DNA from: Peribolospora baueri | Lineage: Eukaryota > Basidiomycota > Peribolosporomycetes > Peribolosporales > Peribolosporaceae | Assembly: GCA_029717555.1 (NCBI GenBank) | Contig: JAMDHS010000012.1 | Location: forward strand, 248,001-312,000 | DNA length: 64,000 bases | Reading direction: 5' to 3' | Shown: positions 22,801 through 32,226 of the stretch, in pieces | How positions within the stretch are numbered: the first letter of the stretch is position 1 | How the letters are laid out: each line of letters begins with the position of its first letter | The notes under the pieces: model-generated | Told to the model about the DNA's origin: nothing | The model's input: the letters and a program-made list of their open reading frames with translations, nothing else | The model's database searches: none | Made by a program: the position numbers and the translations under genes

Positions 22801-23305
22801 ACCGACGGCATGGGACTGTGGAGCTGACACGCGCCTGATCCATGGTTGCTCCGGTGGCATACAGAAACTCCTCCAAGTGACGCAAGAGCGTGACAGTGCC
22901 CGAACACGAGCGAACGACCTCCTGAGCGAGCTCGACTCGTACCGGTCCATCGACGCGCCTCTGGGCTCAAAGCCGGCCACCAAGCTCACCCGCGTCTCTC
23001 GATCTGCCATCGGCGGGGCGCTGGGCGATCTGACGAATACTCATCATGGTCTTCCCTTCGGCCGCTCCGCATCTGTTCTCAACGCGGCCTCGAGGGGCAA
23101 GAAAAGCTCCACGCCCCCGGAGCAGGTGATGAACGGCGGGCGTGGATGGGCGAGTGTCGGACCAGGTGCTGCGAGACGGAGCGGCGCCGCGCTACCTTCT
23201 GCGGAGCTGACGGAGGACAAAGGCTTGGGGATGAGTCGTCAGTCGGGCCTACTACCTATCGTTGACGAAGGCGAAATGACGCTGGATGAGCTCGCCCAGT
23301 TGTAG
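19853..23305 (+). CDS. HMMR-like long coiled-coil protein
   Basis: Predicted microtubule/spindle-associated protein related to the animal hyaluronan-mediated motility receptor (HMMR/RHAMM). Exons 19853-19886, 20018-20161, 20274-20359, 20457-20562, 20709-20746, 20855-22434, 22543-22756 and 22865-23305 give 880 residues. The N-terminus (MFSKAQRFAEKGPDDLPGPG then AYNPQ) resembles the HMMR start, where a basic segment is followed by 'PSPGAYD'. Residues of about 100-720 are almost continuous coiled coil rich in Glu, Lys, Arg and Leu, mostly in one 1.58-kb exon. Near the end, LNAELVGHANPYQRIRVVDN and IRRELDDTKKKL resemble the conserved HMMR C-terminal helix ('GH.N..QKI..V..I..E'). A Ser/Gly-rich tail ends MTLDELAQL. 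Family assignment is from remembered motifs at both ends; the coiled coil itself is not diagnostic. The alternative is an unrelated coiled-coil protein with chance end similarity. Confidence 0.72.
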
Positions 23306-23955
23306 GCAGCTCATGTGTCTGCGTTTTTTAGCTGCGCACTAAGGCTTGGCCGCGCTCGTACGTTGCCACATGTACATGTATTCTCGAGACCTGTTGTTTG
23401 CTCTTCGACCGCTTGCTGGACTTCGTTAGTACCCAGATCTCGCCCCTCTTACGTCCAGGCCAACGGCCGCGGCCGGATCATCCTTGTCGCACATGTGTTC
23501 GTCCATGGACGTGCCTTTATGTCAGCCAGCACCGAACCCGAAGAGAGGCGCGTGGGAAATCTCAGCGCTGGCCGATCACGAGAAGAAAGCGGGAGAAGAA
23601 AGTTGCGATGCCAACGTCGAGCGAGCGGGGTGACCACGATTGCGACGACTACGACTACGACTACGACCGAGCGATTCGTGCTTGCGTTCTGTATTTTGTA
23701 ACGTTCGGCCTCCAACTGTCCTAGATCTTGTTACCTATCACAAGACGGCAAGAGCTCACGCCGGCGGCCAACGTGGCGAGAGTCGTTCAGGAGCAAGCTA
23801 CGCATCCCGTCTTCCGCTTTGCACTTCTGGCCCTGCGAGACACCGCCGGGATCCATCGCGCCTCCGACAAGGCAGAGCAGAGCAAGTTACAGGACGATAA
23901 GGGGAGGAACCGGACGACGTGAGCTCGCTCCGGTCATTTCGGCGCCCTGGGCGGG
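23306..23955. other. Intergenic region between HMMR-like and ketopantoate reductase genes
   Basis: 650 bases between two plus-strand genes. Holds a short CGACTA tandem repeat and no supportable gene. Confidence 0.55.
23643..23669 (+). repeat. CGACTA hexamer repeat
   Basis: Four tandem CGACTA units, the last one imperfect, in non-coding DNA between two genes. Confidence 0.8.
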
Positions 23956-25542
23956 ATGAGATACCATGTCCTCGGAGTCGGCTCCATCGGTTCCCTCGTC
24001 GCCTTTCACCTACAACGGCACCTTCGCTCTGCCCAGCACCGCCAGGTCATCGCTCTTCAGAACTACCTTCAGCAACGGAATGAGTTTGGAGTCTCCAGCG
24101 ATGACGGCCCACCGGTCGCGTCTATTTCCCTCCCTGAGCGCTTTCTCGAGCCGCAACGCAGCAAGGCTTACCTCCCCTCACCGACGACGCTGCTGCTGCA
24201 AAAACGAAGTTTCGAAGCCGACCTGCGGAAGGAAAGGCGATATAGAAGAGGGCGTCCCGGCGTACTCGGTATGGCATCGGCATCCTCGACGACCGCAGAG
24301 GATGGAGAAGGTGGCAGTGAAGGATATGGCATCATCGTCGAACGAGAAGGCGTGCGCCAGTTTGAGGGTTGCTACGGCGTGGAGAGCTGCGCGGCTGCCA
24401 CACCGTTCGCTGCGAGCTTGGGACATGATCCACGGGGAGTCCTGCGGGTGTCCTTATCGTCGGAGGATAGGAGTCCCGAGACCGGCGGGGGACGAGGTGC
24501 GGAAGGACTGCAAGGACTGCCAGGCCTCGATCCCGCAGACTTTGATCTGCTCGGGCTGGATGGCCAGGCGCGAGGAGACCGGGACCCGACGTCTCCAATC
24601 GATTCGCTCATCGTCGCCACTAAAGCGCCCGCGGTGCTCCCCGCTCTCACGGCACTTATGCCGCGCATTACGCCACGGACGACGATCGTGCTCCTCCAGA
24701 ACGGCATGGGTGTCCTGGAGCTCCTCCTCGGCAAGCTATTCCGCGACAATCGCTCAAGGCCGCATTTCGTCGTCGGAACGGCCACCCACGGCGCGTGGAG
24801 CAAGGGTCTGCTGGAGACGGTGCACTCGGCTTTTGGAGAGATCCACCTCGGCATCGTCCCGGACGTCGCGGGCAGGGATGGCGGGGCTGGGTACGAGAGC
24901 GCGTGGGAGGAGGAAGAGGCGCCAGGAGGCAATGTCGTCAGGAGACGATTATCGCTCGACGGCATCCCATCCTCTCCGAGTTCGCCCACCTATACCCTCC
25001 ACCGCACCATGTCCGCCCTCACCTCGCTCCCGCTGAGCGTCCAGTGGGAGCCCATTGCAGACTATCATGTCCGCGCGCTGCGAAAGCTCGTCGTCAACGC
25101 GTGCATCAACCCGGTGACGGCACTCGCCGACTGCCGCAACGGCGACCTTTTCACCAATCGGGACGCACACGCGCTCATCTCCGGCGTCTGCAAAGAGGCT
25201 CATGCCGTATTCGAGGCGCAGGCGAAGGCCGGGGAAAGGGAAACGACGGAATCTGACGTCGAAGCGGACGCAGCCTCGTCGTCACCGCTTCTCCACCCGG
25301 GTCTCCAAGTCACGTCACTAGAGGCAGAGGTCCTGCGGGTGGCGCGGCTCACCGCGCTCAACTGGTCGTCGATGCAGCAGGACGTGGCGAACCGGAGGGG
25401 GAGCACCGAGGTGGACTTTATGAACGGCTACCTCGGACGCCTCGGGCGCAAGTACGGCGTCCCGACGCCCATTAACGACACGCTCACGTCTATGATCAAG
25501 TTCAAGTCCGGCAGAGGCATCGCCAAACTCGGCCTTTTGTAG
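23956..25542 (+). CDS. Ketopantoate reductase (2-dehydropantoate 2-reductase, PanE/ApbA)
   Basis: NADPH-dependent reduction of 2-dehydropantoate to pantoate in pantothenate/CoA synthesis. A single open exon of 528 residues. The start MRYHVLGVGSIGSLVAFHL gives a Rossmann GxGxxG at 7-12 directly after the ATG. Later blocks are typical of PanE: SLIVATKAPAVLPAL, TTIVLLQNGMGVLELL, VVGTATHGAW, then the C-terminal helical domain with RALRKLVVNACINPVTAL, catalytic Lys in 'RKLVVN', and SSMQQDVANRRGSTEVDFMN followed by GYLGRLGRKYGVPTPIN. The protein is longer than the roughly 300-400 residues usual for the family: acidic, low-complexity insertions lie at about 90-200 and around 310-340. It is intronless while nearly all its neighbours are intron-rich. 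It is convergent with CCT7. Confidence 0.88.
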   Translation: MRYHVLGVGSIGSLVAFHLQRHLRSAQHRQVIALQNYLQQRNEFGVSSDDGPPVASISLPERFLEPQRSKAYLPSPTTLLLQKRSFEADLRKERRYRRGRPGVLGMASASSTTAEDGEGGSEGYGIIVEREGVRQFEGCYGVESCAAATPFAASLGHDPRGVLRVSLSSEDRSPETGGGRGAEGLQGLPGLDPADFDLLGLDGQARGDRDPTSPIDSLIVATKAPAVLPALTALMPRITPRTTIVLLQNGMGVLELLLGKLFRDNRSRPHFVVGTATHGAWSKGLLETVHSAFGEIHLGIVPDVAGRDGGAGYESAWEEEEAPGGNVVRRRLSLDGIPSSPSSPTYTLHRTMSALTSLPLSVQWEPIADYHVRALRKLVVNACINPVTALADCRNGDLFTNRDAHALISGVCKEAHAVFEAQAKAGERETTESDVEADAASSSPLLHPGLQVTSLEAEVLRVARLTALNWSSMQQDVANRRGSTEVDFMNGYLGRLGRKYGVPTPINDTLTSMIKFKSGRGIAKLGLL

Positions 25543-25922
25543 GTGAACAAGCGTCGTCGCGGTCAGTGTCGTTGGGGGCTCCCCTTTCACGATGTTGATA
25601 CGCCACGACATTCGCATGCTCGAATCGAAAGAAATAGAGACGCTAAAATGCCGTACACTCCGTCTCGTTTTCGTGCTCGACTTGCGGGGCGGGGGAAGGG
25701 GGGGGAGGCGAAACCGACGCGTCCGCGTCGTTGGAGCTAGAGCGGCTTGTGTGTGAATTAGAAAGATGTCTTCTACTGACGATGAAAAGGGAGGAGGCAG
25801 CACGCGCGCCGAACGGGGCCGTGCGGCTAGGTAACGGCGGCCGGCGAAGGAAAAGCCGACCCGGAGGAGTATGCGTACATTTTGGGAAAGAAAAAAACGC
25901 GAAGAAAAAAAGAGCGTTTTGT
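25543..25922. other. Convergent intergenic region (ketopantoate reductase / CCT7)
   Basis: 380 bases expected to contain both 3' UTRs. A-rich on the plus strand near 25890-25920. No gene seen. Confidence 0.55.
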
Positions 25923-28467
25923 TCATCGCCTAGGGATGCCGCGACCGCGACCACCACGGAGGGCCCGCTGAGCGCCGCCTCTCGGCATGGATGGGCCGGC
26001 GCTCGGCTGGAAGACGAGATGGGGGAGAGAGAAAAAAGAAACGGGTGACGAAAGGAGACCGAGATGATAAGCGTCGGCTCGGCGGAAATGATGGGAGAGC
26101 ACGAAACGAAAGCACACCTTCTCAGAGCCCGGGTTTCTGACCGTCTCATCGACGCTGAGAATCAAGCAAGCCGCTTCGGCGGCGCTCGAGATGGCGTTAA
26201 TCTTGACGAGACTAGGTTCCCAGACAAAGTTGGCCATGTTGTCCGCCACTCCCTCCGAGTCGATGTCGACGCCGTCCCAGGTGACTTCGCCCTTGGCGTG
26301 ACGCATGCGGAGCTTGTTCAGCACGTCCGTGGCGTCAAACCCGGCGTTGTCGCACAGCTGCCGAGGTATGATCTCGAGCGCTTTGGCGAACGCGCCGATG
26401 ATGAGCTGCTGCTTGCCGTGGATCGTGCGAGCGTAGTCCCTAAGGTATCTGGACAGCTCCATCTGTAAGGGAAGAGAGAAGGGGACGAAGCCAAGCCGGT
26501 ATCAGCTCCACCCGCCCATCCAAGCGGGCCTGAAAAGAGGGAACACCGTGCCGCACCTCCACGGCGCCTCCACCGGCGACGATGTGGTTGTGTTTGATCG
26601 CCCGCTTAACGATCATAATAGCGTCATGCAGACTCCTCTCGATCTCGGCAATGAACTGGTCGGCGCCGCCCCTGAGGAGGAGAGTGCAAGTCTTGGCCTC
26701 GGGGCACTCCTCGAAGATGTTGAACCGGTCTCCGCCGATCTGTCTCTCCTCGAACTTGCCACATCGGCCCAGGTGCTTGTCCTCGAGGTCGGACACCGTA
26801 GACTGGATGGATCCGCCGACAGCCTGGACGACGCGCTTCATGTCGTCCGCAGCGACGCGACCGGCGCAGAAGATGTCGCGGTCCGCAAAGTACTGCGTGG
26901 CCAGGTCGCCGATGGGCAGCTTGGAGAGGACCACCTTTGCGCCCGTCTTGACGATCGCCTCCAGTTTTTGGTAGATGATCTGCCACTCAGCGTCAACGAT
27001 CGCTTGATACTCCTGGTAAGACGAAAGGAAAAAGTCGTAGGAGAGGAAGGGAGGGGAGTTGTGAGAAAATAGAGCGGCGCGGGCAACGTCCCAGCATCGG
27101 GAAGAGATAGAATCCCATCCTCGGACTCACCGACACCTCCTCGATCCGAACCTCCGCATTGTCCTTCTCAGCCTTGAGCTCGAGCTCAACGTTCAAGCAA
27201 AGGATCTTGGGGTTCTTGAAGCTCTTGGGCTGTTGCTCAAACCCCGCGTAGGAGAACGTCTTCTTGAATGCTACGCCCCTGATCAACAATGAGTCCTGAA
27301 ACGGCGAACGCGCCGGCTCGACGTGAGGGTCAGCTTGGCGCGCGCGACGAACCGGATCAAATCGAGGGGCCGCGATGGGAAGTCGGCACTCCAGAGCTCA
27401 CCTGCATGCCGCCGCCGGGGATCTTCTTGACGCCGATCAAGCTCTCGTCCAAGTCTTCGGGGTCGAGGGACATGACGGCATCGACGACCATGTCGGCGAA
27501 GAAAGGTCTCTGAGAGACGATGAGTTTGGAGGACATGGACGTGCCAGCACACTTGAGCAGCAGGTCGCGGAACTCGCTGGAATAAGGGGAAGGGGCAATC
27601 GGGAGGAAGGAAGTCAGGGCGTGGAATGAAAGACGGCGGAACGGTGGCACGCACTCCTTGTTGTCCTTGTTGATGGTCACGGCGATGTCCTTGACCCGTT
27701 GCACTGCCTGGATCGACGTGCACATCCAACAAAGTCGGGGCGTGAGCTCGCAACCGAGAAAGAAGACGGAAACAAGGACGTAAAGAAGGAGAGAAAAAAA
27801 GGAAAAAAAAGAGAGAGAAAGAAAGAGGGGGGACGCACCAACTGAGTAGCCTTCCTAAAGCCCTTCATAATGATATGCGGGCTAACGCCCTCCTCCACAA
27901 ACGCCCTACTCTCCTTAAGCATCTCACCAGCCAGGAGGACAACGCTAGTAGTCCCATCACCAACCTCCGCGTCCTGTGCGCGCGCAATATCCACAAGCGT
28001 CTTGGCGGCCGGATGGATAATCTCGAGAAGCTTGACGATCGTAGCGCCGTCGTTCGAGATTGTCGCTTCTCCGCGTTCAGAGACGATCAGCTTGTCCATG
28101 CCGCGCGGGCCGAGCGTCGATGCTACCGTCTCTACGACGGCTAAGCAGGCGCCGATGTTGGAGAGAAGCTGGCCGCGCCCTTGGGAAGTGTCGGTGCCCT
28201 CTGAAAAGCGACGAGAAGGGACGACGAGAAGAGAAGGCGAAGAGAAGGGAAATACGCTTCAGCACTCGTCCGTACAAAACCAAAGAACACCATACCCACC
28301 TCGCAACACCACGACGGTAGGTTGCTGCTCAAGCGATGGGGGAAACAAAAGAAGCACGAAGGCTGAGCAGGTCAGAGGCGCCTCCCACTCGAGCAAGGAA
28401 GCGGGGGAGCTAAGATTCATGCGCGTACCATCATAGGGAGCTTTCCGCCCATTCCGGCCATTGCCAT
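25923..28467 (-). CDS. CCT7: T-complex protein 1 subunit eta (CCT7)
   Basis: Subunit of the cytosolic TRiC/CCT chaperonin that folds actin and tubulin with ATP. Minus-strand exons 28467-28429, 28324-28300, 28200-27839, 27707-27655, 27576-27402, 27295-27131, 27012-26557, 26462-26118 and 26006-25923 give 567 residues. REGTDTSQG, then [20 protein letters not shown] and PRGMDKLI, then [25 protein letters not shown]-type [86 protein letters not shown] and [16 protein letters not shown] identify group II chaperonin; the GGDRFN..CPEAKTC segment marks eta. The 25-nt exon 2 (QPTVVVLR) is required to restore the conserved sequence before EGTDTSQG. The C-terminus ends in [10 protein letters not shown], a Gly/Arg tail common in this subunit. 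Confidence 0.95.
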
Positions 28468-30235
28468 GGTGGTTGAAATGCTCACGACGAAAAGCAGACA
28501 GATGGGGAAAAAAGAAGGAAGGGACGAGGTGAGGATGAGATAGATAGGAAGGATAGGCAAAGAAAGCGAACAAGAAAGCCCGTCGTCCCTGGCCAGGCCC
28601 AGGTGATCGACACGCCGAAGCTGAAGCTGGGAGGAGACCTCGTCTCGCACGTGCCGCAGCTGCCTGTAAAGCCCGACTGACCGACGGCGCAAGACCCCGG
28701 GTGTTCTTGCCCGCAACAGCTACGGATGGACATTTGGACGAGGCTATGGAAGTGTTTCGAAAAGAGCTAGGCGGACACGCGCAGTACAAACACGAGCAAG
28801 GCGAAGGACACGTAGATGAAAGACAAAAAAAAATCAAATCAAAGGAGTCGAAGTGGATGGGCGCTATCGAAGGGAAGGGAGTCAGCTAACCCTGAGATGG
28901 CCCTCTTCCTTCTTCCGCCTCCGGGCGTCCATCTCGCGCCCTCCTAGGTCCTCGGCGCAAAGCCGAAAGGCCCTACCTAGCCCGCTGGGAGCGACCATCT
29001 TCCCACCTTCAACTCCACCTCCACCGACGTCGAAGAGCGAAAACCGAGTCGAACGGACCGAACCGAACCGGAGGGAAACGTAATGAAGAGGTATCGACCC
29101 GCGATCATCGTTCGTCGCGAGCGGAGAGAGCAATGGTGAACGGAGAAAGGGAAAGCGGGCTGACGAATGAGAGGCGACGAGAGAGATGACCGAGACCGTA
29201 GACAGATGGAAAGATGGGGACGGAGAGATTGACGGAGATGGATGACGGATGCCGAAAAGAGTCGTAAAGATGCTGAAAGCTCGACCAGCCGGCGGCGCCG
29301 AATGGCGAAGGCTGAGCCAGAGAAGACATATGGACCATTGAAGACGAAAGGAAAACAAGTCACAAAGTACGCAAGGTCGCGGCGGAAGCGTCACAAAGGA
29401 AACAAGAGGCTGGCGCGTCGGAAAGGAAGAAGTGACGGACGACGCCAAGGCCGGAGGAACACGCCAAAGATATGTGCGCGCGCCGATGAGAGCAGGGTCG
29501 TGAGGGGCGTAAGGGAGACCATGTCAAAGCGCGGTCGAGGACGAGAGGAGACAGTCGGCCAGTCGCGCAGTCGCGCAGCCAGCCATAAAGATGGACGGGC
29601 GAACCAGCGGCGGCGGGGACCGGGAGCGGCATGGAACTGCCTTTTTGAGACGAGGGAAGACCGTATAGACGCGCAACAAGCATGCAGTCGTTTCAGGTCG
29701 TACGTATCGGGGATGGTGGAGTAGCCGATACGGTCGTACGTGAGGGTCGTTAGGCGCCACTGTGTGCGGAGCATGCGGAAGGGGGTATGCCGGGAAACCG
29801 ACGGGAGACAGGGACGGCGAAGGCGAGAGATGACGGCAGGGGTGGTGACCCTGGCGATGACGGGTGGGATACGACCAGCTGGTCATCGCAAGGCGCGCTA
29901 TCGTCGTAGAGTCGACGGCGGATGCAAAGGTATGCAAGTGTGGGGAGAAAGATGCAAATGCGAAAAAAAATGGCCGAGGGGAGTGAAATGGAGGAGAATG
30001 CGGAGAGTCGAAAGAGAACGACCCCAGATGGGGTGGCGTCCATACAACACACGGCCGGCGGAGATTGGACGAGAACGGACGACCAGAGGTTCTAGACGTC
30101 GTGTTAACTGGCTCGCTGTTGTAAGAACTTGCGACGGTTTTCGAGATTGCTCGCGTCCGCCAGAGGCTGCCCGCTGGAGCGAATCAAGGCCTCGTTGGTG
30201 CTGCGCGAGGCGTTCGTTCGTGAGCGCGACGCGAC
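28468..30235. other. Intergenic region between CCT7 and bHLH genes
   Basis: About 1.8 kb: CCT7 promoter and leader, and the bHLH 3' UTR. A/G-rich on the plus strand. Frames of 120-190 codons exist on both strands but lack domains, good splice context or normal composition. I see no gene here. Confidence 0.5.
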
Positions 30236-31616
30236 CTATGAATCGCATATACACAGCCAAGGCACGTTTGCCCACATTTTCAGTTCCTTGTTCTCATCGT
30301 TGAGCATCTGGCACTTCCTTCGCAGCTGATCGTTGTCCCTCTCGATCGTCTTGATGTGGCAGATCGCTGGGGAGAAGGGGCGAGGGAGGATGCGGGTTAG
30401 AAAATAAGATTGGCCAAACTAGACCGAGAGCGAGCCTAGCGCGGAGGCTCACCTTTGGAGATGAGACCCGACTTGGACAACCTCGCGGAGGCGGCATCAG
30501 GGCCGAGCGAGTGCTTGAGCCTCTGGAAGCCCTCCCTGAGCTCGTTGCGCCGCCGCTGTTCTGCCTCGATGCGCGCCTTGCGAATCTCACCCTTGCGCTT
30601 CGCAAAGGCGCTGAGAAGAATAGAGGCGGAGAGAGAGGGGGAGAAGGCCGGTAAGTGCCGACGTCGTCGCCTCGCTCCATGACGGATGGGAGACGGTGGG
30701 TCAACGCATACATGGCGATGAAATGGACTCACGAATCGCCGTACGTCCTCGTGAGAACGGGCGCGGCGGCGGCGTCGCTGTCGTCGCTCATCTCTTCATC
30801 GACGTCCGAACCCTCCGCATCCCCTCCGGAGCTTTTCGCGGAGCCGTTCCTCTTGGAAGGCTTTTTGGCGGTGCTAGCGACGACGCTGCTGCCGTTAGCG
30901 ATCTGACTACCCTGCCGAGTGGGGATGGCGGTCTGTGGCTGTCGTTGGGCGGCGAGGGCGGGTCCGAACCGGTTCATGGCAAGGCCGCCGTCGCTGAAGG
31001 CATGGACGGAGGGGGAGGGAGTCGGGGGGAACTGAGCGTTGATGCCAAAGGCCGAGTCGGAGGAAGAGACGCTGCCGATGGAACTGGTGCCGCTGGGATC
31101 CTTGGTGTGGTTGAGGGACACGTTGGGCGAGTTAGGAGTGGCGAGGGAGGTGAAGGTGAAGGAGGTGTTGGTGGTCGAAGGCGATGAGAGAAAGCCGCCG
31201 GGCGTGGCGGGGAGGGAGTCCATCTGTGCCGACACCGGACTGACACTGCCCACGAGACCGCTTGCACCGCCAGCACCACCGGCACCGCCGCCGCCGCCGA
31301 CGCTCAGGCCTGGCTCGCCGGTGACGCCCATGGCCGTGGAAGAGATGGCCATGGGATAGGGTTGTATGGGACGAAAAGTGAATTCGGGCTCATTGAAGTT
31401 AAAGTCGCCGAGCTGGTGACTCCAGGCGGGGTTCGCGCTCGTGGACTGGAGCAGGCTGGGGTACGAACCGCCAAAGGAGAAGGACACAAAGCCAAAGTCG
31501 GCCGCGCCGTACATGGGAGGCGCCGATCCCGCCCCGACGGTCTCGGTGGCCGACGACGAAGCGAGGCCGTCATTAGCGACATGTGGCTGCTGGGGTTGGT
31601 GTTGGTGTTGATCCAT
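30236..31616 (-). CDS. bHLH-leucine-zipper transcription factor
   Basis: Predicted DNA-binding regulator. Minus-strand exons 31616-30733, 30610-30453 and 30366-30236 give 390 residues. The basic helix-loop-helix spans about 303-358: RKARIEAEQRRRNELREGFQ with the E-box-contacting Glu and Arg (HNE-type positions occupied by E..QRRRNEL), loop, then LISKAICHIKTIERDNDQL. It runs into a short zipper-like helix (LRRKCQMLNDENKELKMW). The first 295 residues are low-complexity: Gln/His-rich start, Gly-rich patch, many Ser/Thr-Pro, acidic DVDEEMSDDSDAAAA just before the domain. This layout resembles fungal Esc1-like bHLH factors, but orthology is not proven. Start is the first in-frame ATG. The region upstream (about 3.6 kb without genes) suggests complex regulation. 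Confidence 0.82.
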
Positions 31617-31800
31617 GATCGCTCCCGTTCCTTCCGTCTCTGGTGATCGAAGGGGGAACTGACCGACGACGGACGTTTTCCTTTTCGACCGGCTGCGAGC
31701 CGAGGTGAACGGAGGACGGCGTGCGCCGGTGGCCAGGTGATCGTGGCGACTTGGTGAAAGCACCTGTCCCTAAGGACGAGAGACGAAGGGGAAGGACGTT

Positions 31801-31836
31801 GTGGTGGTGGTGGTGGTGGTGGTGGTGGTGGTGGTG
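31801..31836 (+). repeat. (GTG)12 microsatellite
   Basis: Twelve GTG triplets (CAC on the gene strand) in the upstream region of the bHLH gene. Confidence 0.85.
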
Positions 31837-32148
31837 AAGAGAGGAGGCGGTGGTCGATGGCGAAGAGGAAGAAGGAGGAGTGAAGGGTAGGAAGGAAAAG
31901 AAGAAGCGGACGGGCGGTTGTTGTCGGTGTCGGTGGTCGGCGAGCAAAGTTAGTTTAGCTCGGTGGAGGGCCGGATGACGATGGGTAGCCGAGGGGGACT
32001 CGACACAAGCTCGCGGGGCTGACGAGGACAGGAGGAGGAAGGGGATAAGGCAGATGGAGCGAGCGAGGAGTCAGCAGTGTCCAAGTCAAGGCAGGACGGA
32101 GAGCGTAGGGAGCGCGGATAGCGTCAACATTGTCGACGTCGTAGCCGT

Positions 32149-32226
32149 CATAGACAGTGTAGACAGTGTAGACGGCGTGGACATGGTAAACAGCGTAGAC
32201 AGCGATAGCGTAGACAGCGAAGACAC
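32149..32226 (+). repeat. TAGACAG(C/T)G degenerate minisatellite
   Basis: About eight copies of a roughly 9-base unit (TAGACAGTG, TAGACAGCG, TAGACGGCG, and an ATAGCG variant) in non-coding DNA. Confidence 0.75.

Noticed and set aside
32149-32226. Regularly repeated 9-mers that might suggest a CRISPR-like array
   Set aside because: Units are contiguous and degenerate with no spacers; this is a eukaryotic minisatellite.
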